A stretch of 64,000 bases of DNA, taken from contig CP074384.1 in the NCBI GenBank assembly GCA_022041995.1, positions 62,001-126,000 on the forward strand, given 5' to 3'. Positions 55,819 through 64,000 of this stretch are shown piece after piece. The translations under genes and the position numbers were made by a program. The stretch is from Cupriavidus necator. Its GTDB lineage: Bacteria; Pseudomonadota; Gammaproteobacteria; Burkholderiales; Burkholderiaceae. Within the stretch, counting starts at the first letter, position 1. Every line of letters starts with the position of its first letter. The notes beneath the pieces were generated by a model. The model did not search any database and was not told the DNA's origin. It saw only the letters and a program-made list of their open reading frames with translations.

Positions 55819-56649
55819 TCAGGCTGCCGATTTGATCGCTGGCAGCGTGGCGAAGTATGCCTCATCCGGGGTCTGGTCCGCCAGACTGGAATGGGGCCGT
55901 CGTTGGTTGTACCAGGTTAGGTAGTTAGCGATAGAGCGGCGCGCATGGCTGACCGAGTCGTAGGCTTTCAGGTAGACCTCCTCGTATTTGACGCTGCGCC
56001 AAAGGCGTTCGACGAACACGTTATCGCGCCAACTGCCCTTGCCGTCCATCGACAGTTGGATGCCGCGGTCCAGCACGGCGTCTGTGAACTCCGTGGCGGT
56101 GAACTGGCTGCCCTGGTCGGTGTTGACGATCTCCGGCGCGCCGTACTTGGCAAAGGCCTCCTCGATTGCCTCGACGGCATGACAGCTCTCCAGCGTGATC
56201 GCCACCCGGTAGGCCAGCACCCGGCGGCTGGCCCAGTCCACCACTGCCGTCAGGTACACAAAGCCCCGTGCCATCGGAATGTAGGTCGTGTCCAGCGCCC
56301 ACACCTGGTTGGCCCGGTCGATCTTCCGGTCGCGCAGCAGGTACGGCCAGATCTTGTGCGCCGCGTGCTTGCGGCTCGTGTTCGGCCGGCGATACAGCGC
56401 CTCAATGCCCATGCGCTTCATCAGCGTGCCCACGTGCCGGCGACCGACCTGGATGCCTTCCCGGCGCAGCAGGCGCGCCAGCATGCGAGCCCCCGCGAAG
56501 GGATGCTCCAGATGCAGTTCGTCGATGCGGCGCATCAGCTTCAGATCTGCCTCGCTGACCGGTTGCGGCTGGTAGTACGCGCTGGACCGGGCGATGCCCA
56601 CCAGCTTGACCTGCCGGCTCACCGGCAGCGCGTGCTCGCGGTCGATCAT
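55819..56649 (-). CDS. IS3-family transposase OrfB
   Basis: 276 aa from ATG 56649 (ATGA overlap with OrfA), ending ATLPAIKSAA. DDE core: WALDTTYIPMARG, VNTDQGSQFT and the SWRDNVFVERLWRS Glu. It shows what the broken orfB at 36957-39108 looked like before the ISAzo13 insertion. Confidence 0.94.
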   Translation of the reverse strand: MIDREHALPVSRQVKLVGIARSSAYYQPQPVSEADLKLMRRIDELHLEHPFAGARMLARLLRREGIQVGRRHVGTLMKRMGIEALYRRPNTSRKHAAHKIWPYLLRDRKIDRANQVWALDTTYIPMARGFVYLTAVVDWASRRVLAYRVAITLESCHAVEAIEEAFAKYGAPEIVNTDQGSQFTATEFTDAVLDRGIQLSMDGKGSWRDNVFVERLWRSVKYEEVYLKAYDSVSHARRSIANYLTWYNQRRPHSSLADQTPDEAYFATLPAIKSAA

Positions 56650-56954
56650 CGCTTTGCGCTCAGCAGGCCGGCCTTGCTGAGCGCGCCGGACAAAAAATCG
56701 TTCTCCAGCGCCAACTGGCCGATCTTGGCGTGCAGCACCTTCAAATCCACCGGCGGCTCGCCCCCACTTTCCTTGCCACCGCCGAACAGGTCCGCGGCAT
56801 GCTCCACCAACTGCTGCTTCCACGCTGTGATCTGGCTGGGGTGCACGTCGTACTGCTGGGCCAGCTCCGCCAGCGTCTTTTCGCCCTTGAGGGCCGCCAG
56901 GGCTACCTTCGCCTTCAACCCCGCCGAGTGGGTTCGCCTGCTTCGTTTCGTCAT
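56646..56954 (-). CDS. IS3-family transposase OrfA
   Basis: 102 aa, one visible residue difference from copy 1 (ADLFGGG for AGLFGGG). T6G slippage site as in copy 1. Confidence 0.92.
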   Translation of the reverse strand: MTKRSRRTHSAGLKAKVALAALKGEKTLAELAQQYDVHPSQITAWKQQLVEHAADLFGGGKESGGEPPVDLKVLHAKIGQLALENDFLSGALSKAGLLSAKR

Positions 56955-57043
56955 CTTCTGAGGTCCTTTCTGCCCGCCATTATGGCCGGCTCAGACCCCA
57001 GCTCTTCCATTTATCCGACTGTCCGAATTTCCGGCGCCACCTC

Positions 57044-58064
57044 TGCAGTCCGAAATATAGGCGACAGATGGGGCGTCGAAGAATGAGCGCACAAGCCGGC
57101 GGTTCTCCTTCACCTCGTGCAGGTGCTGCTCAACGCGGATTTCCAGTTTCTCGCCCGCTCGCAACGGATTGCGTGCCACACCAGTTCGCTTGAGATGACT
57201 CCACACGAACTCGTCGGGATTCAGGTCGGGCGCGTAACCCGGCAGCACATGCATCGTGAGCTTTCCCTTGGTCGATTCGATGTACTCGCGCACATTGTGC
57301 TGGCAGTCCGTCAACGATCAGATGCACTGGGCGGTTGCGGCCCTTCATCATCTTCTTGAGCAATTCGATGAATAGCTCCGCGGTTAAGGCCCCGTTGTAG
57401 GTCGCAAACCAGAAGGCGCCTCTGGCGTTCACCGCGGACGCGGCGGAAATCGATTGGCGCTGCCCGGGGCGCTCAATCACCGGTGTCTCGCCTTTTACCG
57501 CCCAGGTCTTGCCATGCACCGCGTCGGCTCGAAATCCTGATTCGTCCCAGAAGTAGATGTCCGCACCGCTTTGCTTGGCCGCAGCCGCAATGCCAGGAAA
57601 TGATTCACGCTGCCAGCGCTCGACGGCCTGCGGATCTCGTTGGTACGCCCGCTGCAATGGCTTTTGCGGGCTCAAGCCCAGTCCCGCCAGCAGCCTGCCC
57701 ACCGCTGTGACACCCATCTTCACACCAAATTTCTCATCGATGAGCGTGGCCACAATCTGTCGTGTCCATAGCCCGAAGTCCAGACCGTACTGCCGAGGAT
57801 CCCGCCCGTTGATCCACCGAAAGACCTGCGCCTGTTGCGCTCGCGTGAGCTTGCGTGGCCGGCCTGTCGCTGGACGCGATGCCAGCGCCCGCGCGCCTTT
57901 GCCCGAGCCCGAGGCCGCCTTGAGCCAACGGTAGATTGACGTTCGGTTCATGCCCAGCGACTTCACCACCACCGATGGTTTCTCGCCTTCGCGAACCCGG
58001 CGCAAGCAAGCCGGCGGAATTCCTCTTGCGTCGCGCGATCCAGTGTACGGCCATCTCGTTTCAT
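57044..58064 (-). pseudogene. IS630-family transposase, copy 2, degenerate
   Basis: Start ATG 58064 (MKRDGRTLDRATQEEFRR), then a shift near 58005 into the frame VRREVREGEKP-like (58005-57310, with YFWDESGF, LIVDGLPA). Another shift near 57310 leads into 57314-57045 (PDLNPDEFVWSH, APSVAYISDC). The stop is replaced by the IS3 insertion. It is broken at least twice. Confidence 0.85.
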
Positions 58065-58380
58065 GTTGAATGAGACTAAACGGTCGTCACGAGGTTCCAA
58101 TTTTTGTCGCTTTATTTACGGACTGGTGAGTAATTCCTTATCGCGACAGAACCGTCGTCCATCACATCACAACCAGCTCGGGATGCGGCGCGGCTTTTAC
58201 ACATTGAACCGTAGGATCGACGTGCCGTTTCAGCACCGTTGTGCATCCGAACCGTCGCATTCCCGCATGAAACGGCATTGATCCGTTTCGCGTCAGCGCA
58301 CATTTTTTCGCGGTGATCGAGCGACGTTGACGCTGTAGGTCCGTACAGTCGAGGAAATTCACTACCGGTATTCCATTGTC
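58065..58380. other. Promoter region of the ART-like effector (316 bp)
   Basis: No gene seen. Contains the hrpII box at 58287-58310. The part before it is of unknown origin; the IS630 left end lies close to 58070-58100. Confidence 0.5.
58287..58310 (+). promoter_or_regulatory. hrpII box (TTCG-N16-TTCG) upstream of ART-like effector
   Basis: TTCG at 58287-58290 and 58307-58310 with exactly 16 bases between, 70 bp before the ATG at 58381. It is absent from copy 1, where IS4 replaced this region. It may drive both the ART-like gene and the XopAD-like gene downstream. Confidence 0.8.
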
Positions 58381-58887
58381 ATGGGCGGCTGCATTTCTAA
58401 GCGTGGTGGAGCGCGAGCTTCAAGCGACTATGGTTCCGATGGGTATGAGTCGGACGTTGAGGCGAAAAGAGCTAAGCCTGGATCTTCGCGATCACCATAT
58501 TCAAATGAGACCTTGAATGGTCTGGTGCCATTTGCCAAACGGGTCTATCAGGAGAGCGTTCTTTGGCATGGAACCAAGCGCGAACACGTGTCATCTCTTC
58601 GCAGAAATGGCTTCGTGAACGAGCGTAAAGGGAGTGGAGCCACAGATGGCGGAAGCGCAAATTTCCTGATGAATTTCAGTAGCTCTGGTGTGACTGCTTC
58701 GGGCGAACACCACTACTTGTCATCTGATCGAGAGATGGCGAAGGAGTTTGCCATGTTTGCCGACGCTGACCAGCCGGCGGTGGTGCGAACGATCGGCGTT
58801 GGGAACAACTTTCATTTGGAGGAAGACCCCTATACTGGCGACCCTGCCAGACCCCGGGCACGGCAGAGCAAGCGCACGCCTTGCTGA
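58381..58887 (+). CDS. Putative N-myristoylated ART/PARP-like type III effector
   Basis: 168 aa. It begins MGGCISKR: Gly2 with Ser6 fits eukaryotic N-myristoylation (MGxxxS/T) and Cys4 could be palmitoylated, as in plasma-membrane-targeted effectors. Next comes a polar linker with KRAK, then LWHGTKREHVSSLRRNGF (ART His motif), then HHYLSSDREMAKEFAMFAD (ART Tyr motif); the third (Glu) motif is not seen in this frame. The frame ends early. Deleting one C in a CCCC run near 58853 would extend it to 58972 with a helical tail (ASARLAELLQHNTTR) ending AVEFFTE, which might hold the missing Glu. I cannot name an effector family. The perfect hrpII box upstream supports type III secretion. Confidence 0.75.
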   Translation: MGGCISKRGGARASSDYGSDGYESDVEAKRAKPGSSRSPYSNETLNGLVPFAKRVYQESVLWHGTKREHVSSLRRNGFVNERKGSGATDGGSANFLMNFSSSGVTASGEHHYLSSDREMAKEFAMFADADQPAVVRTIGVGNNFHLEEDPYTGDPARPRARQSKRTPC

Positions 58888-58972
58888 GTTGTTGCAACAT
58901 AACACGACAAGAGAAGTGCCTGTACAGCGCCGTCGAGGCACTGGTAAAGCGGTCGAATTTTTCACCGAATGA

Positions 58973-59469
58973 TGCTGAAAGTAACATCGAATACGCTCGG
59001 CTGTCTCTGAACACTGTGCAGACCCACGACAAAGCCTTGAAGTTGCAGTTCGGTGCGAGCCGGTGCACGCGAGGTGACGGCTTGCTGTGATTCTCTCTCA
59101 GGTTATCGAGAATCAGGACACCTTCTTGCCTGCGTGCCAAAACGACGTCCACCGATGGCATCTTGCAGCGTCGTCGCGATGCCCTCAGTATGACGCTGGC
59201 AAGATGCCAAACACTCCAATGCGATATCCCAGCTGTGCTTGTCCATCTCCGCTCTTGATCGACACCGCCAGCATGAGATGCGCCCGTCTTGTTTCCTCAA
59301 GAGTCCGGATTGTCCCCCCGTAATGGCTGTTGAGCTGGGGCTTACTCGTCCTAATTCCACTATCCCGACATAGGCCTCTTGTTTCAACGGTCTACCCGCC
59401 CGATCCGATGACAACGGCGGAAGCTATTACAACGGCCTGCGAGGTAACTACTGGAGAAGGGGCATAGCT
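58973..59469. other. Conserved spacer, copy 2
   Basis: Same sequence as 27351-27847 with scattered substitutions. No gene recognised, no hrpII box. Ends with the GGAGAAGGGG ribosome site of the next gene. Confidence 0.5.
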
Positions 59470-60600
59470 ATGAGAATTGGCAGCCCGGCGAGTCCGGACG
59501 CTGGTGGCGATCAGAAGATTGACGAGGCTGCACCCGGACAGTCCCCGACTTCGCGGCCCGAACCTGCGTCCCGGAGGACAGACACGGTCCTTGACGCGTT
59601 GCCGCGGCGGGAAGGCCTGGCAGCGCGTCGCCAGCAGCGCAGGATGCCGCCTTATTCCGGACCTCAACGGCAAAGGGCATTCGCTTCACGGCCACAGGGG
59701 GACGAGGATCCTGCCGGACATCCGTTGCGCGCTTTGCCGAGTAGCGGGAGGCCTGTGTCAGACCGAGCAGCGGACGATGCACCCCGCAGGGCCCAGTCGT
59801 CGTGGCCGCCCAGCACGCGCAACCTGCCGGACCAGCAGCTGCGGTCAACCCTTGCTGCAAGCGGGATGGAGAGGTATCAGATCGCCGCGGCGGCGCCATC
59901 GCGCAAGCGACCGGCCCGCGATGCGATTGAAGCGCTGGATGAAAGGCACCACTCGAGGATGCGCATCGAGCCGAGCGAACCACAGCGCCGCAGCCGGAAT
60001 CTGGGGAGAGTCCTGACGTATCCTGAACACGAGTTCGGCCGGCAGCTCAGGAACCAACGGTATGCGCAGCAGCAAGTGCTTTCCGGCAACGCGAAGGATG
60101 CCGATTTCCCTGAACTTGCCATCCGGATGGCAAGGGAGAACGTGCTGGCACAGCGCAACGGCTACGGGCAGGCACTGGTCTTTCTGCGCCCAGACTATGC
60201 CGGCGACAACCTGCACTTCCTGGACTTGTATTTGCAGAAACTGCAGGTCAGGAACAAGGTCAGGAACATACCGCCTGCGCGGGCCAACGACGTTCGCGAG
60301 GCGGTTGAACTGGCGGCGCACTATCTTGTGGACACCGACTGGTGCCGGGGCGCGCCGGCTGCAAGCTACGTGCATTTCGCCAACAAGCTTAGCAAGCATG
60401 CCGACAGCGAGATCTGCCGGCTAGCGCTGCGAAGCATCGCGACCGAACTGCAGAGGCCGGGCGCGCTGCACAGGCTGAACGGACGGCAAGCCGCCATGCT
60501 GTGCAATGCGCTGTCCAAGGCGCCGGAGCGCCCGGCGTGCTGCGATGCGGTGTCCGGTCTTGTCAGGCATCTTCGATTGCGTGGTCTGATCCCGGGCTGA
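59470..60600 (+). pseudogene. XopAD/RipS-like effector, copy 2, N-terminal segment (frameshifted)
   Basis: It encodes the non-repeat N-terminus (376 codons), nearly identical to copy 1. At 60593-60598 copy 2 reads CCCGGGCTGAAC where copy 1 reads CCCGACGCTGAAC. One base is lost, and the frame stops right before the SKWP array. Unlike the G-run shifts, this defect is unique to copy 2. The product would be a short N-terminal protein still carrying the presumed secretion signal. Confidence 0.85.
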
Positions 60601-62342
60601 ACGCACAGGATATGTCAAATCTGCTCAATGCCCTGAGCAAGTGGTCGGACGATGGCAGGGTCAGGGAGAACGCACTGGAGCTGGCCAGGCGCGTTGCGGC
60701 AGACGCGCCGCTGCGCGAGTCGATGAATGCGCAGGCGGTGGCCAACGCGCTCAACGCTCTCTCGAAGTGGCCTGACGAAGCCGATGCGCGTCAGGCGGTG
60801 CTGCCGCTGGCCGGACGCGTGGCATCGGATGCGGGGCTGCGCCAGCGGATGGACGGGCAGCATGTTGCCAACGCGCTCAATGCATTCTCAAAGTGGCCGG
60901 CGTCGCATCGGGCCAGCGAGGCGGTACGGTGCCTGGCCCGGCACCTCACATCGGAACCCCAGCTGTGCCAGTCGATGGAGGCGAAACATGTGGCCAATGC
61001 CCTGAACGCGCTCTCGAAGTGGCCGGACAAGGAAGAGGCTCGTAAGGCGGCGCTGCGGCTGGCCGAGCGCGTTAGCTCGGAACCCCAGCTGTGCCAGTCG
61101 ATGGAGGCGAAACATGTGTCCAACGCCCTGAACGCGTTTTCGAAGTGGCCGGACGCGGACGAGGCCCGCGACGCGGCGCTGGCGCTTGCCGATCGTCTGA
61201 CCTCGGAGGCTGAGGGCGATGCGCGGCTGCGCGAGTCGATGGAGGCGCGGGAGGTGACCACCGCGCTCAATGCGCTCTCGAAGTGGCCGGACCAGGCCAA
61301 GGCCCGCGACGCCGCGCTACGGCTGGCCGAGCGCGTTAGCTCGGAACCCCAGCTGTGCCAGTCGATGGACGCGCGGGCCGTGGCCAACGCGCTCAATGCG
61401 CTCTCGAAGTGGCCGGGCGAAGACGAGGCCCGCGACGCCGCGCTGCGGCTGGCCGAGCGCGTTAGCTCGGAACCCCAGCTGTGCCAGTCGATGGACGCGC
61501 GGGCCGTGGCCAACGCGCTCAATGCGCTCTCGAAGTGGCCGGGCGAAGACGAGGCCCGCGACGCCGCGCTGCGGCTGGCCGAGCGCGTTAGCTCGGAACC
61601 CCAGCTGTGCCAGTCGATGGACGCGCAGGCAGTGGCCAACGCCCTGAACGCGTTTTCGAAGTGGCCGGACGCGGACGAGGCAAGCGCCGCGGCGCTGGCG
61701 CTTGCCGATCGTCTGACCTCGGAGGCTGAGGGCGATGCGCGGCTGCGCCAGTCGATGGGCGCGCAGGCCGTGGCCAGCACCCTCCACGCACTGTCCCGAT
61801 GGCCGCAAGGAAGCGGCCTGCATGAAGCGGCGTGGTGTCTGGCGGCACGCCTGGGCTCGGCTCCGCTCGAGTGGAGCACGTTCGAATTCGGCCAGACCGG
61901 CCAGATTGCCAACGCGCTGGCGCGGCTCGGCCGGGACGAAGACGGGAACGCCGTTCTCGCACGCGATGTACTGATGGGGGTAGCGGTGCACCTGGAGCTG
62001 TACCCGGAACGCTTCGACAGCGCCGAGGGCCGCCATGTGGGTATGCTGCTCAAGGCTTTCGCCCAGCTGCGGATGCACGACGCGCTGCGGCTGCTCGCAA
62101 CGCCGGCGCTGGATCGTGTCATGACGCTGTGTCTCGAAGGACGGCTGCGCGAAGAACCGCTGGAAAGTGTAGGCACCCTGTGCATGGGGCTGCTGCCGCT
62201 GGCGCGCAGCCCGCAGTTGCAGCGCCACCGGGTGCGCGCCCTGCAGACGTTCGACGCGCTGAAGCCAGTCGTAGAACACAAGATCGACGCGTATCTGCGC
62301 CAAGCCCGGGGGGGGCAGGCACCCGTGCCGGGCTGCGCCTGA
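60597..62342 (+). pseudogene. XopAD/RipS-like effector, copy 2, SKWP repeat segment
   Basis: The frame resumes with NAQDMSNLLNALSKW. It carries nine SKWP repeats plus one SRWP repeat (17 plus one in copy 1), then the same downstream helical region, and ends at the same eight-G run (62308-62315). Confidence 0.88.
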
Positions 62343-64000
62343 AGGACGGCGACGAAGCATGCGGCACGCGCTGTCCGGCCCTGTCACTGTATCAGGTGCT
62401 CAAGGCATACAGCGTGGTGGCCCACCAGTGGAAGCCGCGCTACATCAGCGGCGAACGCGAGTCGGTGAAGACGCACCAGGAGACTCTGAAGCAGTGGGTG
62501 CGACAGACGCTGGACAGGACGCGCCCGCTCATCGAGACGGATCTGCAGGAAAAGAGCTGGAACTTGATTGCGCAGATCGAGGCGGATGATGCGATCCTGG
62601 ACGCGCTGGATCTGCGGCTGGCCAGCGCGGCGCATCTGGAGGCCCTCACGACGCGTTACCCTCCTCGCCGGTTCGATCTGGCAGCGCGCCACGAGAGCCT
62701 GCGCACAGTGGTGGGAAACGTCGTACCACCCGAACCGAGTGGGGGCGACACCACGCATGTCACGGTCGACTTGCGGGGACGGGAGCTGGAGCCCGCCGCG
62801 TCGTCCGACGGGGCGGAGCCTGCGTATTCGTTTTATTCACGCCTGACCGGTCAGCCGCTGGTCGAGGTGCGGCTGCCTGGGGAGTTAAGCGCCTTCATGC
62901 TCGCGCGCACGTTCCAGTACAAAGACGAGCCTTGGCGCTTCGACATGTTTGGCGGCAGCCGCCTGACACGGGGGCGGCGGAAGTCAGCCCGGGACATCGC
63001 CGCCGGCCGCAGCGCGTCTGCTTCGGTGCTGCCGGCAGTGCGGTATGCCGACAGTGCCCCAGGCAGCGCCTTCATGGAACTGGCGCAGAAGCTGGCGCCG
63101 CAGCGCGAGGACTGGTCGCGCATGCAACGCGCGCTCATGGAGATGGTGCCACCTGACCATGTGGTGGAGGGCACGTTGCGGCTGGGCTGGTTTGAGGACG
63201 TGCCCGGGCCGCAGCACCCCTTCAGGCTTCAAGGGCCACACCACGAGCGCATCGCGCTCTGTCCAAATGACGGCTGCGGGTTTCTGAGATGGGACGTGGC
63301 GATGCGCATTCCGGTGGTGCGCGAACATATCGAGGCATGGGAGGCAGTCAGGGAGGCACGGGGCGACGAGGCACAGCAAAAGCTGGTGGATGGGCAGCAG
63401 CCGGGATTTAACACGCTGCCACCGCAGGCCCTGATGCATTTCCCGCGGGATGAGGCGGCGCTTGACGAAGCGCGCGAGGTGATGCAGCGCAGGCTGAACG
63501 GGGTGGACCGGCACGCATCGCAGGCGGTGGACTGCCTGACGCTGTACCAACTGGCCGTCAGCGGCGGCTACCAGGGGCGGCGCATCCGCGCGGTCCCCTC
63601 GGCTGACGACAGGCTGTATCTGCCGACGATTCCGCTGCCGGGCTTTGCGCAGTTGCAGGGCGATGTGCTGGTGGGCAAACCGCCGTACGATAAGGAGAAC
63701 CTGTTGCCCATTGCGGCCGCGCAGGTCGTTACGCCCGATCAGGAGGACGTGACGGCCCAGTTTCTGGACCAGTGCTTCGCCATCCAGTACAGCTATACGG
63801 GATTCGATGAGGATTCGGGCACTGGCGCCGACATGTTGCACAGCAAGGGCATGCTGATCATCCCGCCGCCGGGCTACTGGTCGCCGGATCCGGACCACCA
63901 GGGGCTGCACCTGGCCTGTTCGCGGGAGGACCTGAAGACGCTGTCGCGCTGGAAGAGCCGGCGCGAGCGCGACACGCTGCCGCAGCAGATGTTCAGCACG
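62321..64000 (+). pseudogene. XopAD/RipS-like effector, copy 2, C-terminal segment (runs off window)
   Basis: Continuation after the eight-G run, almost identical to 31720-33398 of copy 1. The RelA/SpoT-like domains would lie beyond the window edge. Confidence 0.85.

Larger units (their letters stand above)
55758..57044. mobile_element. IS3-family element, copy 2 (intact)
   Basis: 1,287 bp, same inverted repeats as copy 1 (AGAGGTGGC…), opposite orientation. It is inserted at the last codons of the IS630 transposase gene (copy 2). Confidence 0.9.
58469..64000 (+). repeat. Large direct duplication of effector locus (copy 2)
   Basis: It matches 26847-33398 with offset 31622 at the left edge and 30601 after the SKWP array, the difference reflecting fewer repeats plus one deleted base. 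Extends past the window. Confidence 0.92.

Noticed and set aside
58881..59090. Separate small gene after the ART-like effector
   Set aside because: The frame overlaps the more plausible extension of the effector and has no ribosome site.

Overview
The window looks like a large accessory (possibly plasmid) region of a Burkholderiales bacterium that uses a Hrp-type III secretion system. The best guess is a Mycetohabitans (Burkholderia) rhizoxinica-like endofungal symbiont; Ralstonia or another Burkholderia is possible. The reasons are GC-rich modular NRPS genes, giant SKWP-repeat effector genes of the XopAD/RipS type, two perfect TTCG-N16-TTCG (hrpII) boxes in front of effector-like genes, and very dense insertion sequences typical of Burkholderiales. 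The species call is inference.

Layout. 1-14291: the 3' part of a nonribosomal peptide synthetase made of near-identical tandem modules (two C-A-PCP units offset by 3207 bp, two A-PCP-dual C/E units offset by 3275 bp) ending in A-PCP-TE. It is broken twice at the same six-G run. 14284-18544: a tightly coupled tail of lower-GC genes (PLP enzyme, GNAT-like protein, ABC exporter). A small TraD-like mobilisation gene (18885) and a Sfp-type phosphopantetheinyl transferase (19177) follow. 19952-26847: an IS graveyard (IS4 end, IS3 end, IS630, IS256, ISL3, IS3 orfA, IS4) enclosing broken genes, including the start of a SIR2-like protein. 26847-36475: copy 1 of an effector locus, made of a decapitated ART/PARP-like effector and a roughly 2,870-codon XopAD/RipS-like gene (17 SKWP repeats, two RelA/SpoT-like domains, OTU/papain-like C-terminus) interrupted by two homopolymer frameshifts.

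36476-49934: a nest of insertions in one HEPN-domain gene. An IS3 element is itself split by an ISAzo13 element. A 7-kb four-gene transposon (small protein, ExeA/TniB-like ATPase, DDE transposase, Cys-rich protein) has its ATPase gene split by a three-recombinase RIT element. An IS4 transposase gene carries a group II intron. In four of these cases the interrupted reading frame can be rejoined from the sequence. 50222-52837: an IS5-family and a second IS4-family element. 52877-55676: a hrpII box and a C48 (Ulp1/XopD-like) protease effector with five ~65-aa repeats. 55758-58064: IS3 and IS630 copies. 58287-64000: hrpII box, intact N-myristoylation-type ART-like effector, and copy 2 of the XopAD/RipS-like gene (nine SKWP repeats, frameshifted) running off the window.

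Two functional themes emerge: a secreted peptide natural product (synthetase, tailoring enzymes, exporter, PPTase) and a host-directed effector island duplicated and reshaped by mobile elements.
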